Positions 25,623 through 39,800 of a DNA stretch of 64,000 nucleotides are shown here, in pieces. The notes beneath the pieces are model-generated. The model worked only from the letters and a program-made list of their open reading frames with translations, was not told where the DNA came from and did no database searches. Position 1 is the stretch's first letter. Every line of letters starts with the position of its first letter. The position numbers and the translations under genes are program-made. Source of the DNA: Auanema rhodensis (Eukaryota; Nematoda; Chromadorea; Rhabditida; Rhabditidae). The stretch spans positions 1,426,001 through 1,490,000 of the forward strand of contig OZ059894.1 in NCBI GenBank assembly GCA_964057225.1, written 5' to 3'.

Positions 25623-28079
25623 AAATGATGCATTAGTGTATGTTGAGTTTCCATGTACACTCAACATTGCTTCCAAAAACATTTTGACAAAAATTTTTTC
25701 GAAAAATTTCAAAATAATTTAGCAGAAAGTAGATGTTTTTAGATTCCTTTTTTTAAGGCAAAGACGATGGACAATGTTATTCAACGAAAAAATTAATTCT
25801 TCAGGGTGAAAATCGAGAATATAAGTGTGAACTTATATCAGTTGATATCTCGGTGCATTTTTAAGCTAGCGCAAATCTGATAACACAGATCGACGCAGCT
25901 TGAAAATCCGCATCGAATGCACTATACTACATTGAGGAACGCTTAATACAAAAATTAGTTATGATTGTTTGAAAAATGATGCATTAGTGTATGTTGAGTT
26001 TCCATGTACACTCAACATAGCTTCCAAAAACATTTTGACAAAAATTTTTTCGAAAAATTTCAAAATAATTTAGCAGAAAGTAGATGTTTTTAGATTTCTT
26101 TTTTTAAGGCAAAGACGATGGACAATGTTATTCAACGAAAAAATTAATTCTTCAGGGTGAAAATCGAGGATATAAGTGTGAACTTATATCAGTTGATATC
26201 TCGGTGCATTTTTAAGCTAGCGCAAATCTGATAACACAGATCGACGCAGCTTGAAAATCCGCATCGAATGCACTATACTACTTTGAGAAACGCTTAATAC
26301 AAAAATTAGTTATGATCGTTTGAAAAATGATGCATTAGTGTATGTTGAGTTTCCATGTACACTCAACATAGCTTCCAAAAACATTTTGACAAAATTTTTT
26401 TCGAAAAATTTCAAAATAATTTAGCAGAAAGTAGATGTTTTTAGATTCCTTTTTTTGAGGCAAAGACGACGGACAATGTTATTCAACGAAAAAATTAATT
26501 CTTCAGGGTGAAAATCGAGGATATAAGTGTGAATTTATATCAGTTGATATCTCGGTGCATTTTTAAGCTAGCGCAAATCTGATAACACAGATCGACGCAG
26601 CTTAAAAATCCGCATCGAATGCACTATACTACATTGAGGAACGCTTAATACAAAAATTAGTTATGATCGTTTGAAAAATGATGCATTAGTGTATGTTGAG
26701 TTTCCATGTACACTCAACATAGCTTCCAAAAACATTTTGACAAAAATTTTTTCGAAAAATTTCAGAATAATTTAGCGAAAAGTAGATGTTTTTAGATTTC
26801 TTTTCTCAAGGCAAAGACGATGGACAATGTTATTCAACGAAAAAATTAATTCTTCAGGGTGAAAATCGAGGATATAAGTGTGAACTTATATCAGTTGATA
26901 TCTCGGTGTATTTTTAAGCTAGCGCAAATCTGATAACACAGATCGACGCAGCTTGAAAATCCGCATCGAATGCACTATACTACTTTGAGAAACGCTTAAT
27001 ACAAAAATTAGTTATGATCGTTTGAAAAATGATGCATTAGTGTATGTTGAGTTTCCATGTACACTCAACATTGCTTCCAAAAACATTTTGACAAAAATTT
27101 TTTCGAAAAATTTCAAATTAATTTAGCAGAAAGTATATGTTTTTAGATTCCTTTTTTCAAGGCAAAGACGATGGACAATGTTATTCAACGAAAAAATTAA
27201 TTCTTCAGGGTGAAAATCGAGGATATAAGTGTGAATTTATATCAGTTGATATCTCGGTGCATTTTTAAGCTAGCGCAAATCTGATAACACAGATCGACGC
27301 AGCTTAAAAATCCGCATCGAATGCACTATACTACATTGAGGAACGCTTAATACAAAAATTAGTTATGATCGTTTGAAAAATGATGCATTAGTGTATGTTG
27401 AGTTTCCATGTACACTCAACATAGCTTCCAAAAACATTTTGACAAAAATTTTTTCGAAAAATTTCAGAATAATTTAGCAAAAAGTAGATGTTTTTAGATT
27501 TCTTTTCTCAAGGCAAAGACGATGGACAATGTTATTCAACGAAAAAATTAATTCTTCAGGGTGAAAATCGAGGATATAAGTGTGAACTTATATCAGTTGA
27601 TATCTCGGTGCATTTTTAAGCTAGCGCAAATCTGATAACACAGATCGACGCAGCTTGAAAATCCGCATCGAATGCACTATACTACTTTGAGAAACGCTTA
27701 ATACAAAAATCAGTTATGATCGTTTGAAAAATGATGCATTAGTGTATGTTGAGTTTCCATGTACACTCAACATTGCTTCCAAAAACATTTTGACAAAAAT
27801 TTTTTCGAAAAATTTCAAAATAATTTAGCAAAAAGTAGATGTTTTTAGATTCCTTTTTTCAAGGCGAAGACGATGGACATTGTTATTCAACGAAAAAATT
27901 AATTCTTCAGGGTGAAAATCGAGGATATAAGTGTGAACTTATATCAGTTGATATCTCGGTGCATTTTTAAGCTAGCGCAAATCTGATAACACAGATCGAC
28001 GCAGCTTGAAAATCCGCATCGAATGCACTATACTACATTGAGAAACGCTTAATACAAAAATTAGTTATGATCGTTTGAA
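25623..28079. repeat. E-A*-F-G cassette 4 running into F-G-H-C-I copy 3 (m74-m80)
   Basis: Class order E-A*-F-G-H-C-I. The last five units (26325-28079) reproduce the five-monomer block at 10882-12636, including T334C in C, and A138G, A152T and T309A in I. It joins two amplified segments of the left zone. Confidence 0.8.
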
Positions 28080-28781
28080 AAATGATGCATTAGTGTATGT
28101 TGAGTTTCCATGTACACTCAACATAGCTTCCAAAAACATTTTGACAAAAATTTTTTCGAAAAATTTCAAAATAATTTAGCAGAAAGTAGATGTTTTTAGA
28201 TTCCTTTTTTTAAGGCAAAGACGATGGACAATGTTATTCAACGAAAAAATTAATTCTTCAGGGTGAAAATCGAGGATATAAGTGTGAACTTATATCAGTT
28301 GATATCTCGTTGCATTTTTAAGCTAGCGCAAATCTGATAACACAGATCGACGCAGCTTGAAAATACGCATCGAATGCACTATACTACTTTGAGAAACGCT
28401 TAATACAAAAATTAGTTATGATCGTTTGAAAAATGATGCATTAGTGTATGTTGAGTTTCCATGTACACTCAACATAGCTTCCAAAAACATTTTGACAAAA
28501 ATTTTTTCGAAAAATTTCAGAATAATTTAGCAAAAAGTAGATGTTTTTAGATTTCTTTTCTCAAGGCAAAGACGATGGACAATGTTATTCAACGAAAAAA
28601 TTAATTCTTCAGGGTGAAAATCGAGGATATAAGTGTGAACTTATATCAGTTGATATCTCGGTGCATTTTTAAGCTAGCGCAAATCTGATAACACAGATCG
28701 ACGCAGCTTGAAAATCCGCATCGAATGCACTATACTACTTTGAGAAACGCTTAATACAAAAATTAGTTATGATCGTTTGAA

Positions 28782-29834
28782 AAATGATGCATTAGTGTAT
28801 GTTGAGTTTCCATGTACACTCAACATTGCTTCCAAAAAAATTTTGACAAAAATTTTTTCGAAAAATTTCAAATTAATTTAGCAGAAAGTATATGTTTTTA
28901 GATTTCTTTTTTCAAGGCAAAGACGATGGACAATGTTATTCAACGAAAAAATTAATTCTTCAGGGTGAAAATCGAGGATATAAGTGTGAATTTATATCAG
29001 TTGATATCTCGGTGCATTTTTAAGCTAGCGCAAATCTGATAACACAGATCGACGCAGCTTGAAAATCCGCATCGAATGCACTATACTACTTTGAGAAACG
29101 CTTAATACAAAAATTAGTTATGATCGTTTGAAAAATGATGCATTAGTGTATGTTGAGTTTCCATGTACACTCAACATTGCTTCCAAAAAAATTTTGACAA
29201 AAATTTTTTCGAAAAATTTCAAATTAATTTAGCAGAAAGTATATGTTTTTAGATTTCTTTTTTCAAGGCAAAGACGATGGACAATGTTATTCAACGAAAA
29301 AATTAATTCTTCAGGGTGAAAATCGAGGATATAAGTGTGAATTTATATCAGTTGATATCTCGGTGCATTTTTAAGCTAGCGCAAATCTGATAACACAGAT
29401 CGACGCAGCTTGAAAATCCGCATCGAATGCACTATACTACTTTGAGAAACGCTTAATACAAAAATTAGTTATGATCGTTTGAAAAATGATGCATTAGTGT
29501 ATGTTGAGTTTCCATGTACACTCAACATTGCTTCCAAAAAAATTTTGACAAAAATTTTTTCGAAAAATTTCAAATTAATTTAGCAGAAAGTATATGTTTT
29601 TAGATTTCTTTTTTCAAGGCAAAGACGATGGACAATGTTATTCAACGAAAAAATTAATTCTTCAGGGTGAAAATCGAGGATATAAGTGTGAATTTATATC
29701 AGTTGATATCTCGGTGCATTTTTAAGCTAGCGCAAATCTGATAACACAGATCGACGCAGCTTGAAAATCCGCATTGAATGCACTATACTACTTTGAGAAA
29801 CGCTTAATACAAAAATTAGTTATGATCGTTTGAA
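28782..29834. repeat. Triple class D run (m83-m85)
   Basis: Three consecutive D units, the only such run; elsewhere D follows C singly. m83 and m84 both have D markers through p210 but C292, T309 and A315 as in other classes. m85 has C292T with T309 and A315. This looks like a single-monomer slippage or exchange event, more recent than the surrounding HORs. Confidence 0.8.
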
Positions 29835-30887
29835 AAATGATGCATTAGTGTATGTTGAGTTTCCATGTACACTCAACATAGCTTCCAAAAACATTTTGAC
29901 AAAATTTTTTTCAAAAAATTTCAAAATAATTTAGCAGAAAGTAGATGTTTTTAGATTCCTTTTTTTAAGGCAAAGACGACGGACAATGTTATTCAACGAA
30001 AAAATTAATTCTTCAGGGTGAAAATCGAGGATATAAGTGTGAACTTATATCAGTTGATATCTCGGTGCATTTTTAAGCTAGCGCAAATCTGATAACACAG
30101 ATCGACGCAGCTTGAAAATCCGCATCGAATGCACTATACTACTTTGAGAAACGCTTAATACAAAAATTAGTTATGATCGTTTGAAAAATGATGCATTAGT
30201 GTATGTTGAGTTTCCATGTACACTCAACATTGCTTCCAAAAACATTTTGACAAAAATTTTTTCGAAAAATTTCAAATTAATTTAGCAGAAAGTATATGTT
30301 TTTAGATTCCTTTTTTCAAGGCAAAGACGATGGACAATGTTATTCAACGAAAAAATTAATTCTTCAGGGTGAAAATCGAGGATATAAGTGTGAATTTATA
30401 TCAGTTGATATCTCGGTGCATTTTTAAGCTAGCGCAAATCTGATAACACAGATCGACGCAGCTTAAAAATCCGCATCGAATGCACTATACTACATTGAGG
30501 AACGCTTAATACAAAAATTAGTTATGATCGTTTGAAAAATGATGCATTAGTGTATGTTGAGTTTCCATGTACACTCAACATAGCTTCCAAAAACATTTTG
30601 ACAAAAATTTTTTCGAAAAATTTCAGAATAATTTAGCAAAAAGTAGATGTTTTTAGATTTCTTTTCTCAAGGCAAAGACGATGGACAATGTTATTCAACG
30701 AAAAAATTAATTCTTCAGGGTGAAAATCGAGGATATAAGTGTGAACTTATATCAGTTGATATCTCGGTGCATTTTTAAGCTAGCGCAAATCTGATAACAC
30801 AGATCGACGCAGCTTGAAAATCCGCATCGAATGCACTATACTACTTTGAGTAACGCTTAATACAAAAATCAGTTATGATCGTTTGAA

Positions 30888-31238
30888 AAATGATGCATTA
30901 GTGTATGTTGGGTTTCCATGTACACTCAACATTGCTTCCAAAAACATTTTGACAAAAATTTTTTCGAAAAATTTCAAAATAATTTAGCAAAAAGTAGATG
31001 TTTTTAGATTCCTTTTTTCAAGGCGAAGACGATGGACATTGTTATTCAACGAAAAAATTAATTCTTCAGGGTGAAAATCGAGGATATAAGTGTGAACTTA
31101 TATCAGTTGATATCTCGGTGCATTTTTAAGCTAGCGCAAATCTGATAACACAGATCGACGCAGCTTGAAAATCCGCATCGAATGCACTATACTACATTGA
31201 GAAACGCTTAATACAAAAATTAGTTATGATCGTTTGAA
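30888..31238. repeat. Class I monomer with private A24G (m89)
   Basis: Otherwise class I. The change leaves a G-T pair in hairpin 1. The preceding unit m88 has a private change giving TGAGTAACG near its end, so both mutations postdate amplification of this C-I pair. Confidence 0.75.
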
Positions 31239-31589
31239 AAATGATGCATTAGTGTATGTTGAGTTTCCATGTACACTCAACATAGCTTCCAAAAACATTT
31301 TGACAAAAATTTTTTCGAAAAATTTCAAAATAATTTAGCAGAAAGTAGATGTTTTTAGATTCCTTTTTTTAAGGCAAAGACGATGGACAATGTTATTCAA
31401 CGAAAAAATTAATTCTTCAGGGTGAAAATCGAGGATATAAGTGTGAACTTATATCAGTTGATATCTCGTTGCATTTTTAAGCTAGCGCAAATCTGATAAC
31501 ACAGATCGACGCAGCTTGAAAATACGCATCGAATGCACTATACTACTTTGAGAAACGCTTAATACAAAAATTAGTTATGATCGTTTGAA

Positions 31590-31940
31590 AAATGATGCAT
31601 TAGTGTATGTTGAGTTTCCATGTACACTCAACATAGCTTCCAAAAACATTTTGACAAAAATTTTTTCGAAAAATTTCAGAATAATTTAGCAAAAAGTAGA
31701 TGTTTTTAGATTTCTTTTCTCAAGGCAAAGACGATGGACAATGTTATTCAACGAAAAAATTAATTCTTCAGGGTGAAAATCGAGGATATAAGTGTGAACT
31801 TATATCAGTTGATATCTCGGTGCATTTTTAAGCTAGCGCAAATCTGATAACACAGATCGACGCAGCTTGAAAATACGCATCGAATGCACTATACTACTTT
31901 GAGAAACGCTTAATACAAAAATTAGTTATGATCGTTTGAA
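31590..31940. repeat. Chimeric monomer C/B' (m91)
   Basis: Class C from p90 to p132 and G at p231, but C286A of B and B' on the right. The switch lies between p232 and p285, inside hairpin 3. It is followed by a normal C unit, so C-C replaces the usual order. Confidence 0.75.
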
Positions 31941-32291
31941 AAATGATGCATTAGTGTATGTTGAGTTTCCATGTACACTCAACATAGCTTCCAAAAACAT
32001 TTTGACAAAAATTTTTTCGAAAAATTTCAGAATAATTTAGCAAAAAGTAGATGTTTTTAGATTTCTTTTCTCAAGGCAAAGACGATGGACAATGTTATTC
32101 AACGAAAAAATTAATTCTTCAGGGTGAAAATCGAGGATATAAGTGTGAACTTATATCAGTTGATATCTCGGTGCATTTTTAAGCTAGCGCAAATCTGATA
32201 ACACAGATCGACGCAGCTTGAAAATCCGCATCGAATGCACTATACTACTTTGAGAAACGCTTAATACAAAAATTAGTTATGATCGTTTGAA

Positions 32292-34397
32292 AAATGATGC
32301 ATTAGTGTATGTTGAGTTTCCATGTACACTCAACATAGCTTCCAAAAACATTTTGACAAAAATTTTTTCGAAAAATTTCAAAATAATTTAGCAGAAAGTA
32401 GATGTTTTTAGATTCCTTTTTTTAAGGCAAAGACGATGGACAATGTTATTCAACGAAAAAATTAATTCTTCAGGGTGAAAATCGAGGATATAAGTGTGAA
32501 CTTATATCAGTTGATATCTCGTTGCATTTTTAAGCTAGCGCAAATCTGATAACACAGATCGACGCAGCTTGAAAATACGCATCGAATGCACTATACTACT
32601 TTGAGAAACGCTTAATACAAAAATTAGTTATGATCGTTTGAAAAATGATGCATTAGTGTATGTTGAGTTTCCATGTACACTCAACATAGCTTCCAAAAAC
32701 ATTTTGACAAAAATTTTTTCGAAAAATTTCAGAATAATTTAGCAAAAAGTAGATGTTTTTAGATTTCTTTTCTCAAGGCAAAGACGATGGACAATGTTAT
32801 TCAACGAAAAAATTAATTCTTCAGGGTGAAAATCGAGGATATAAGTGTGAACTTATATCAGTTGATATCTCGGTGCATTTTTAAGCTAGCGCAAATCTGA
32901 TAACACAGATCGACGCAGCTTGAAAATCCGCATCGAATGCACTATACTACTTTGAGAAACGCTTAATACAAAAATTAGTTATGATCGTTTGAAAAATGAT
33001 GCATTAGTGTATGTTGAGTTTCCATGTACACTCAACATTGCTTCCAAAAACATTTTGACAAAAATTTTTTCGAAAAATTTCAAAATAATTTAGCAAAAAG
33101 TAGATGTTTTTAGATTCCTTTTTTCAAGGCGAAGACGATGGACATTGTTATTCAACGAAAAAATTAATTCTTCAGGGTGAAAATCGAGGATATAAGTGTG
33201 AACTTATATCAGTTGATATCTCGGTGCATTTTTAAGCTAGCGCAAATCTGATAACACAGATCGACGCAGCTTGAAAATCCGCATCGAATGCACTATACTA
33301 CTTTGAGAAACGCTTAATACAAAAATTAGTTATGATCGTTTGAAAAATGATGCATTAGTGTATGTTGAGTTTCCATGTACACTCAACATAGCTTCCAAAA
33401 ACATTTTGACAAAAATTTTTTCGAAAAATTTCAAAATAATTTAGCAGAAAGTAGATGTTTTTAGATTCCTTTTTTTAAGGCAAAGACGATGGACAATGTT
33501 ATTCAACGAAAAAATTAATTCTTCAGGGTGAAAATCGAGGATATAAGTGTGAACTTATATCAGTTGATATCTCGTTGCATTTTTAAGCTAGCGCAAATCT
33601 GATAACACAGATCGACGCAGCTTGAAAATACGCATCGAATGCACTATACTACTTTGAGAAACGCTTAATACAAAAATTAGTTATGATCGTTTGAAAAATG
33701 ATGCATTAGTGTATGTTGAGTTTCCATGTACACTCAACATAGCTTCCAAAAACATTTTGACAAAAATTTTTTCGAAAAATTTCAGAATAATTTAGCAAAA
33801 AGTAGATGTTTTTAGATTTCTTTTCTCAAGGCAAAGACGATGGACAATGTTATTCAACGAAAAAATTAATTCTTCAGGGTGAAAATCGAGGATATAAGTG
33901 TGAACTTATATCAGTTGATATCTCGGTGCATTTTTAAGCTAGCGCAAATCTGATAACACAGATCGACGCAGCTTGAAAATCCGCATCGAATGCACTATAC
34001 TACTTTGAGAAACGCTTAATACAAAAATTAGTTATGATCGTTTGAAAAATGATGCATTAGTGTATGTTGAGTTTCCATGTACACTCAACATTGCTTCCAA
34101 AAACATTTTGACAAAAATTTTTTCGAAAAATTTCAAAATAATTTAGCAAAAAGTAGATGTTTTTAGATTCCTTTTTTCAAGGCGAAGACGATGGACATTG
34201 TTATTCAACGAAAAAATTAATTCTTCAGGGTGAAAATCGAGGATATAAGTGTGAACTTATATCAGTTGATATCTCGGTGCATTTTTAAGCTAGCGCAAAT
34301 CTGATAACACAGATCGACGCAGCTTGAAAATCCGCATCGAATGCACTATACTACATTGAGAAACGCTTAATACAAAAATTAGTTATGATCGTTTGAA
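32292..34397. repeat. Two tandem B'-C-I trimers (m93-m98)
   Basis: Trimers of 1053 bp at 32292-33344 and 33345-34397. They differ in the I unit (T309 in the first, A309 in the second). A further B'-C pair follows at m99-m100, where D replaces I. Confidence 0.8.
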
Positions 34398-34748
34398 AAA
34401 TGATGCATTAGTGTATGTTGAGTTTCCATGTACACTCAACATAGCTTCCAAAAACATTTTGACAAAAATTTTTTCGAAAAATTTCAAAATAATTTAGCAG
34501 AAAGTAGATGTTTTTAGATTCCTTTTTTTAAGGCAAAGACGATGGACAATGTTATTCAACGAAAAAATTAATTCTTCAGGGTGAAAATCGAGGATATAAG
34601 TGTGAACTTATATCAGTTGATATCTCGTTGCATTTTTAAGCTAGCGCAAATCTGATAACACAGATCGACGCAGCTTGAAAATACGCATCGAATGCACTAT
34701 ACTACTTTGAGAAACGCTTAATACAAAAATTAGTTATGATCGTTTGAA

Positions 34749-36503
34749 AAATGATGCATTAGTGTATGTTGAGTTTCCATGTACACTCAACATAGCTTCC
34801 AAAAACATTTTGACAAAAATTTTTTCGAAAAATTTCAGAATAATTTAGCAAAAAGTAGATGTTTTTAGATTTCTTTTCTCAAGGCAAAGACGATGGACAA
34901 TGTTATTCAACGAAAAAATTAATTCTTCAGGGTGAAAATCGAGGATATAAGTGTGAACTTATATCAGTTGATATCTCGGTGCATTTTTAAGCTAGCGCAA
35001 ATCTGATAACACAGATCGACGCAGCTTGAAAATCCGCATCGAATGCACTATACTACTTTGAGAAACGCTTAATACAAAAATTAGTTATGATCGTTTGAAA
35101 AATGATGCATTAGTGTATGTTGAGTTTCCATGTACACTCAACATTGCTTCCAAAAAAATTTTGACAAAAATTTTTTCGAAAAATTTCAAATTAATTTAGC
35201 AGAAAGTATATGTTTTTAGATTTCTTTTTTCAAGGCAAAGACGATGGACAATGTTATTCAACGAAAAAATTAATTCTTCAGGGTGAAAATCGAGGATATA
35301 AGTGTGAATTTATATCAGTTGATATCTCGGTGCATTTTTAAGCTAGCGCAAATCTGATAACACAGATCGACGCAGCTTGAAAATCCGCATTGAATGCACT
35401 ATACTACATTGAGGAACGCTTAATACAAAAATTAGTTATGATCGTTTGAAAAATGATGCATTAGTGTATGTTGAGTTTCCATGTACACTCAACATAGCTT
35501 CCAAAAACATTTTGACAAAAATTTTTTCGAAAAATTTCAAAATAATTTAGCAGAAAGTAGATGTTTTTAGATTCCTTTTTTTAAGGCAAAGACGATGGAC
35601 AATGTTATTCAACGAAAAAATTAATTCTTCAGGGTGAAAATCGAGGATATAAGTGTGAACTTATATCAGTTGATATCTCGGTGCATTTTTAAGCTAGCGC
35701 AAATCTGATAACACAGATCGACGCAGCTTGAAAATCCGCATCGAATGCACTATACTACTTTGAGAAACGCTTAATACAAAAATTAGTTATGATCGTTTGA
35801 AAAATGATGCATTAGTGTATGTTGAGTTTCCATGTACACTCAACATAGCTTCCAAAAACATTTTGACAAAATTTTTTTCAAAAAATTTCAAAATAATTTA
35901 GCAGAAAGTAGATGTTTTTAGATTGCTTTTTTTAAGGCAAAGACGACGGACAATGTTATTCAACGAAAAAATTAATTCTTCAGGGTGAAAATCGAGGATA
36001 TAAGTGTGAACTTATATCAGTTGATATCTCGGTGCATTTTTAAGCTAGCGCAAATCTGATAACACAGATCGACGCAGCTTAAAAATCCGCATCGAATGCA
36101 CTATACTACATTGAGGAACGCTTAATACAAAAATTAGTTATGATCGTTTGAAAAATGATGCATTAGTGTATGTTGAGTTTCCATGTACACTCAACATTGC
36201 TTCCAAAAACATTTTGACAAAAATTTTTTCGAAAAATTTCAAAATAATTTAGCAAAAAGTAGATGTTTTTAGATTCCTTTTTTCAAGGCAAAGACGATGG
36301 ACAATGTTATTCAGCGAAAAAATTAATTCTTCAGGGTGAAAATCGAGGATATAAGTGTGAACTTATATCAGTTGATATCTCGGTGCATTTTTAAGCTAGC
36401 GCAAATCTGATAACACAGATCGACGCAGCTTGAAAATCCGCATCGAATGCACTATACCACTTTGAGAAACGCTTAATACAAAAATTAGTTATGATCGTTT
36501 GAA
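34749..36503. repeat. C-D-A-J-K block, copy 1 (m100-m104)
   Basis: Introduces class J (35802-36152: A71T, G79A, C124G, T146C, G280A, T309A, A315G) and class K (36153-36503: A46T, G103A, T132C, private A162G and T306C). The same five units recur at 36855-38609 and 43524-45278. K also appears at m154. The pair A162G plus T306C always travels together, so all K units are copies of one. Confidence 0.85.
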
Positions 36504-36854
36504 AAATGATGCATTAGTGTATGTTGAGTTTCCATGTACACTCAACATTGCTTCCAAAAACATTTTGACAAAAATTTTTTCGAAAAATTTCAAAATAATT
36601 TAGCAAAAAGTAGATGTTTTTAGATTCCTTTTTTCAAGGCAAAGACGATGGACAATGTTATTCAACGAAAAAATTAATTCTTCAGGGTGAAAATCGAGGA
36701 TATAAGTGTGAACTTATATCAGTTGATATCTCGTTGCATTTTTAAGCTAGCGCAAATCTGATAACACAGATCGACGCAGCTTGAAAATACGCATCGAATG
36801 CACTATACTACTTTGAGAAACGCTTAATACAAAAATTAGTTATGATCGTTTGAA
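36504..36854. repeat. Chimeric class L monomer (m105)
   Basis: Left part like class K (A46T, G103A, T132C), right part like B' (G231T, C286A), with the switch between p133 and p230. It joins K to the C-D-A-J-K block. The related L' units (m111, m130, m155) have the class A right half with T309A; m111 and m130 also share the private T321C (GCTCAATAC), which m155 lacks. Confidence 0.75.
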
Positions 36855-39800
36855 AAATGATGCATTAGTGTATGTTGAGTTTCCATGTACACTCAACATA
36901 GCTTCCAAAAACATTTTGACAAAAATTTTTTCGAAAAATTTCAGAATAATTTAGCAAAAAGTAGATGTTTTTAGATTTCTTTTCTCAAGGCAAAGACGAT
37001 GGACAATGTTATTCAACGAAAAAATTAATTCTTCAGGGTGAAAATCGAGGATATAAGTGTGAACTTATATCAGTTGATATCTCGGTGCATTTTTAAGCTA
37101 GCGCAAATCTGATAACACAGATCGACGCAGCTTGAAAATCCGCATCGAATGCACTATACTACTTTGAGAAACGCTTAATACAAAAATTAGTTATGATCGT
37201 TTGAAAAATGATGCATTAGTGTATGTTGAGTTTCCATGTACACTCAACATTGCTTCCAAAAAAATTTTGACAAAAATTTTTTCGAAAAATTTCAAATTAA
37301 TTTAGCAGAAAGTATATGTTTTTAGATTTCTTTTTTCAAGGCAAAGACGATGGACAATGTTATTCAACGAAAAAATTAATTCTTCAGGGTGAAAATCGAG
37401 GATATAAGTGTGAATTTATATCAGTTGATATCTCGGTGCATTTTTAAGCTAGCGCAAATCTGATAACACAGATCGACGCAGCTTGAAAATCCGCATTGAA
37501 TGCACTATACTACATTGAGGAACGCTTAATACAAAAATTAGTTATGATCGTTTGAAAAATGATGCATTAGTGTATGTTGAGTTTCCATGTACACTCAACA
37601 TAGCTTCCAAAAACATTTTGACAAAAATTTTTTCGAAAAATTTCAAAATAATTTAGCAGAAAGTAGATGTTTTTAGATTCCTTTTTTTAAGGCAAAGACG
37701 ATGGACAATGTTATTCAACGAAAAAATTAATTCTTCAGGGTGAAAATCGAGGATATAAGTGTGAACTTATATCAGTTGATATCTCGGTGCATTTTTAAGC
37801 TAGCGCAAATCTGATAACACAGATCGACGCAGCTTGAAAATCCGCATCGAATGCACTATACTACTTTGAGAAACGCTTAATACAAAAATTAGTTATGATC
37901 GTTTGAAAAATGATGCATTAGTGTATGTTGAGTTTCCATGTACACTCAACATAGCTTCCAAAAACATTTTGACAAAATTTTTTTCAAAAAATTTCAAAAT
38001 AATTTAGCAGAAAGTAGATGTTTTTAGATTGCTTTTTTTAAGGCAAAGACGACGGACAATGTTATTCAACGAAAAAATTAATTCTTCAGGGTGAAAATCG
38101 AGGATATAAGTGTGAACTTATATCAGTTGATATCTCGGTGCATTTTTAAGCTAGCGCAAATCTGATAACACAGATCGACGCAGCTTAAAAATCCGCATCG
38201 AATGCACTATACTACATTGAGGAACGCTTAATACAAAAATTAGTTATGATCGTTTGAAAAATGATGCATTAGTGTATGTTGAGTTTCCATGTACACTCAA
38301 CATTGCTTCCAAAAACATTTTGACAAAAATTTTTTCGAAAAATTTCAAAATAATTTAGCAAAAAGTAGATGTTTTTAGATTCCTTTTTTCAAGGCAAAGA
38401 CGATGGACAATGTTATTCAGCGAAAAAATTAATTCTTCAGGGTGAAAATCGAGGATATAAGTGTGAACTTATATCAGTTGATATCTCGGTGCATTTTTAA
38501 GCTAGCGCAAATCTGATAACACAGATCGACGCAGCTTGAAAATCCGCATCGAATGCACTATACCACTTTGAGAAACGCTTAATACAAAAATTAGTTATGA
38601 TCGTTTGAAAAATGATGCATTAGTGTATGTTGAGTTTCCATGTACACTCAACATTGCTTCCAAAAACATTTTGACAAAAATTTTTTCGAAAAATTTCAAA
38701 ATAATTTAGCAAAAAGTAGATGTTTTTAGATTCCTTTTTTCAAGGCAAAGACGATGGACAATGTTATTCAACGAAAAAATTAATTCTTCAGGGTGAAAAT
38801 CGAGGATATAAGTGTGAACTTATATCAGTTGATATCTCGGTGCATTTTTAAGCTAGCGCAAATCTGATAACACAGATCGACGCAGCTTGAAAATCCGCAT
38901 CGAATGCACTATACTACATTGAGAAACGCTCAATACAAAAATTAGTTATGATCGTTTGAAAAATGATGCATTAGTGTATGTTGAGTTTCCATGTACACTC
39001 AACATTGCTTCCAAAAACATTTTGACAAAAATTTTTTCGAAAAATTTCAAATTAATTTAGCAGAAAGTATATGTTTTTAGATTCCTTTTTTCAAGGCAAA
39101 GACGATGGACAATGTTATTCAACGAAAAAATTAATTCTTCAGGGTGAAAATCGAGGATATAAGTGTGAACTTATATCAGTTGATATCTCGGTGCATTTTT
39201 AAGCTAGCGCAAATCTGATAACACAGATCGACGCAGCTTGAAAATCCGCATCGAATGCACTATACTACTTTGAGAAACGCTTAATACAAAAATTAGTTAT
39301 GATCGTTTGAAAAATGATGCATTAGTGTATGTTGAGTTTCCATGTACACTCAACATTGCTTCCAAAAACATTTTGACAAAAATTTTTTCGAAAAATTTCA
39401 AATTAATTTAGCAGGAAGTATATGTTTTTAGATTCCTTTTTTCAAGGCAAAGACGATGGACAATGTTATTCAACGAAAAAATTAATTCTTCAGGGTGAAA
39501 ATCGAGGATATAAGTGTGAACTTATATCAGTTGATATCTCGGTGCATTTTTAAGCTAGCGCAAATCTGATAACACAGATCGACGCAGCTTGAAAATCCGC
39601 ATCGAATGCACTATACTACATTGAGGAACGCTTAATACAAAAATTAGTTATGATCGTTTGAAAAATGATGCATTAGTGTATGTTGAGTTTCCATGTACAC
39701 TCAACATAGCTTCCAAAAACATTTTGACAAAATTTTTTTCGAAAAATTTCAAAATAATTTAGCAGAAAGTAGATGTTTTTAGATTCCTTTTTTTAAGGCA

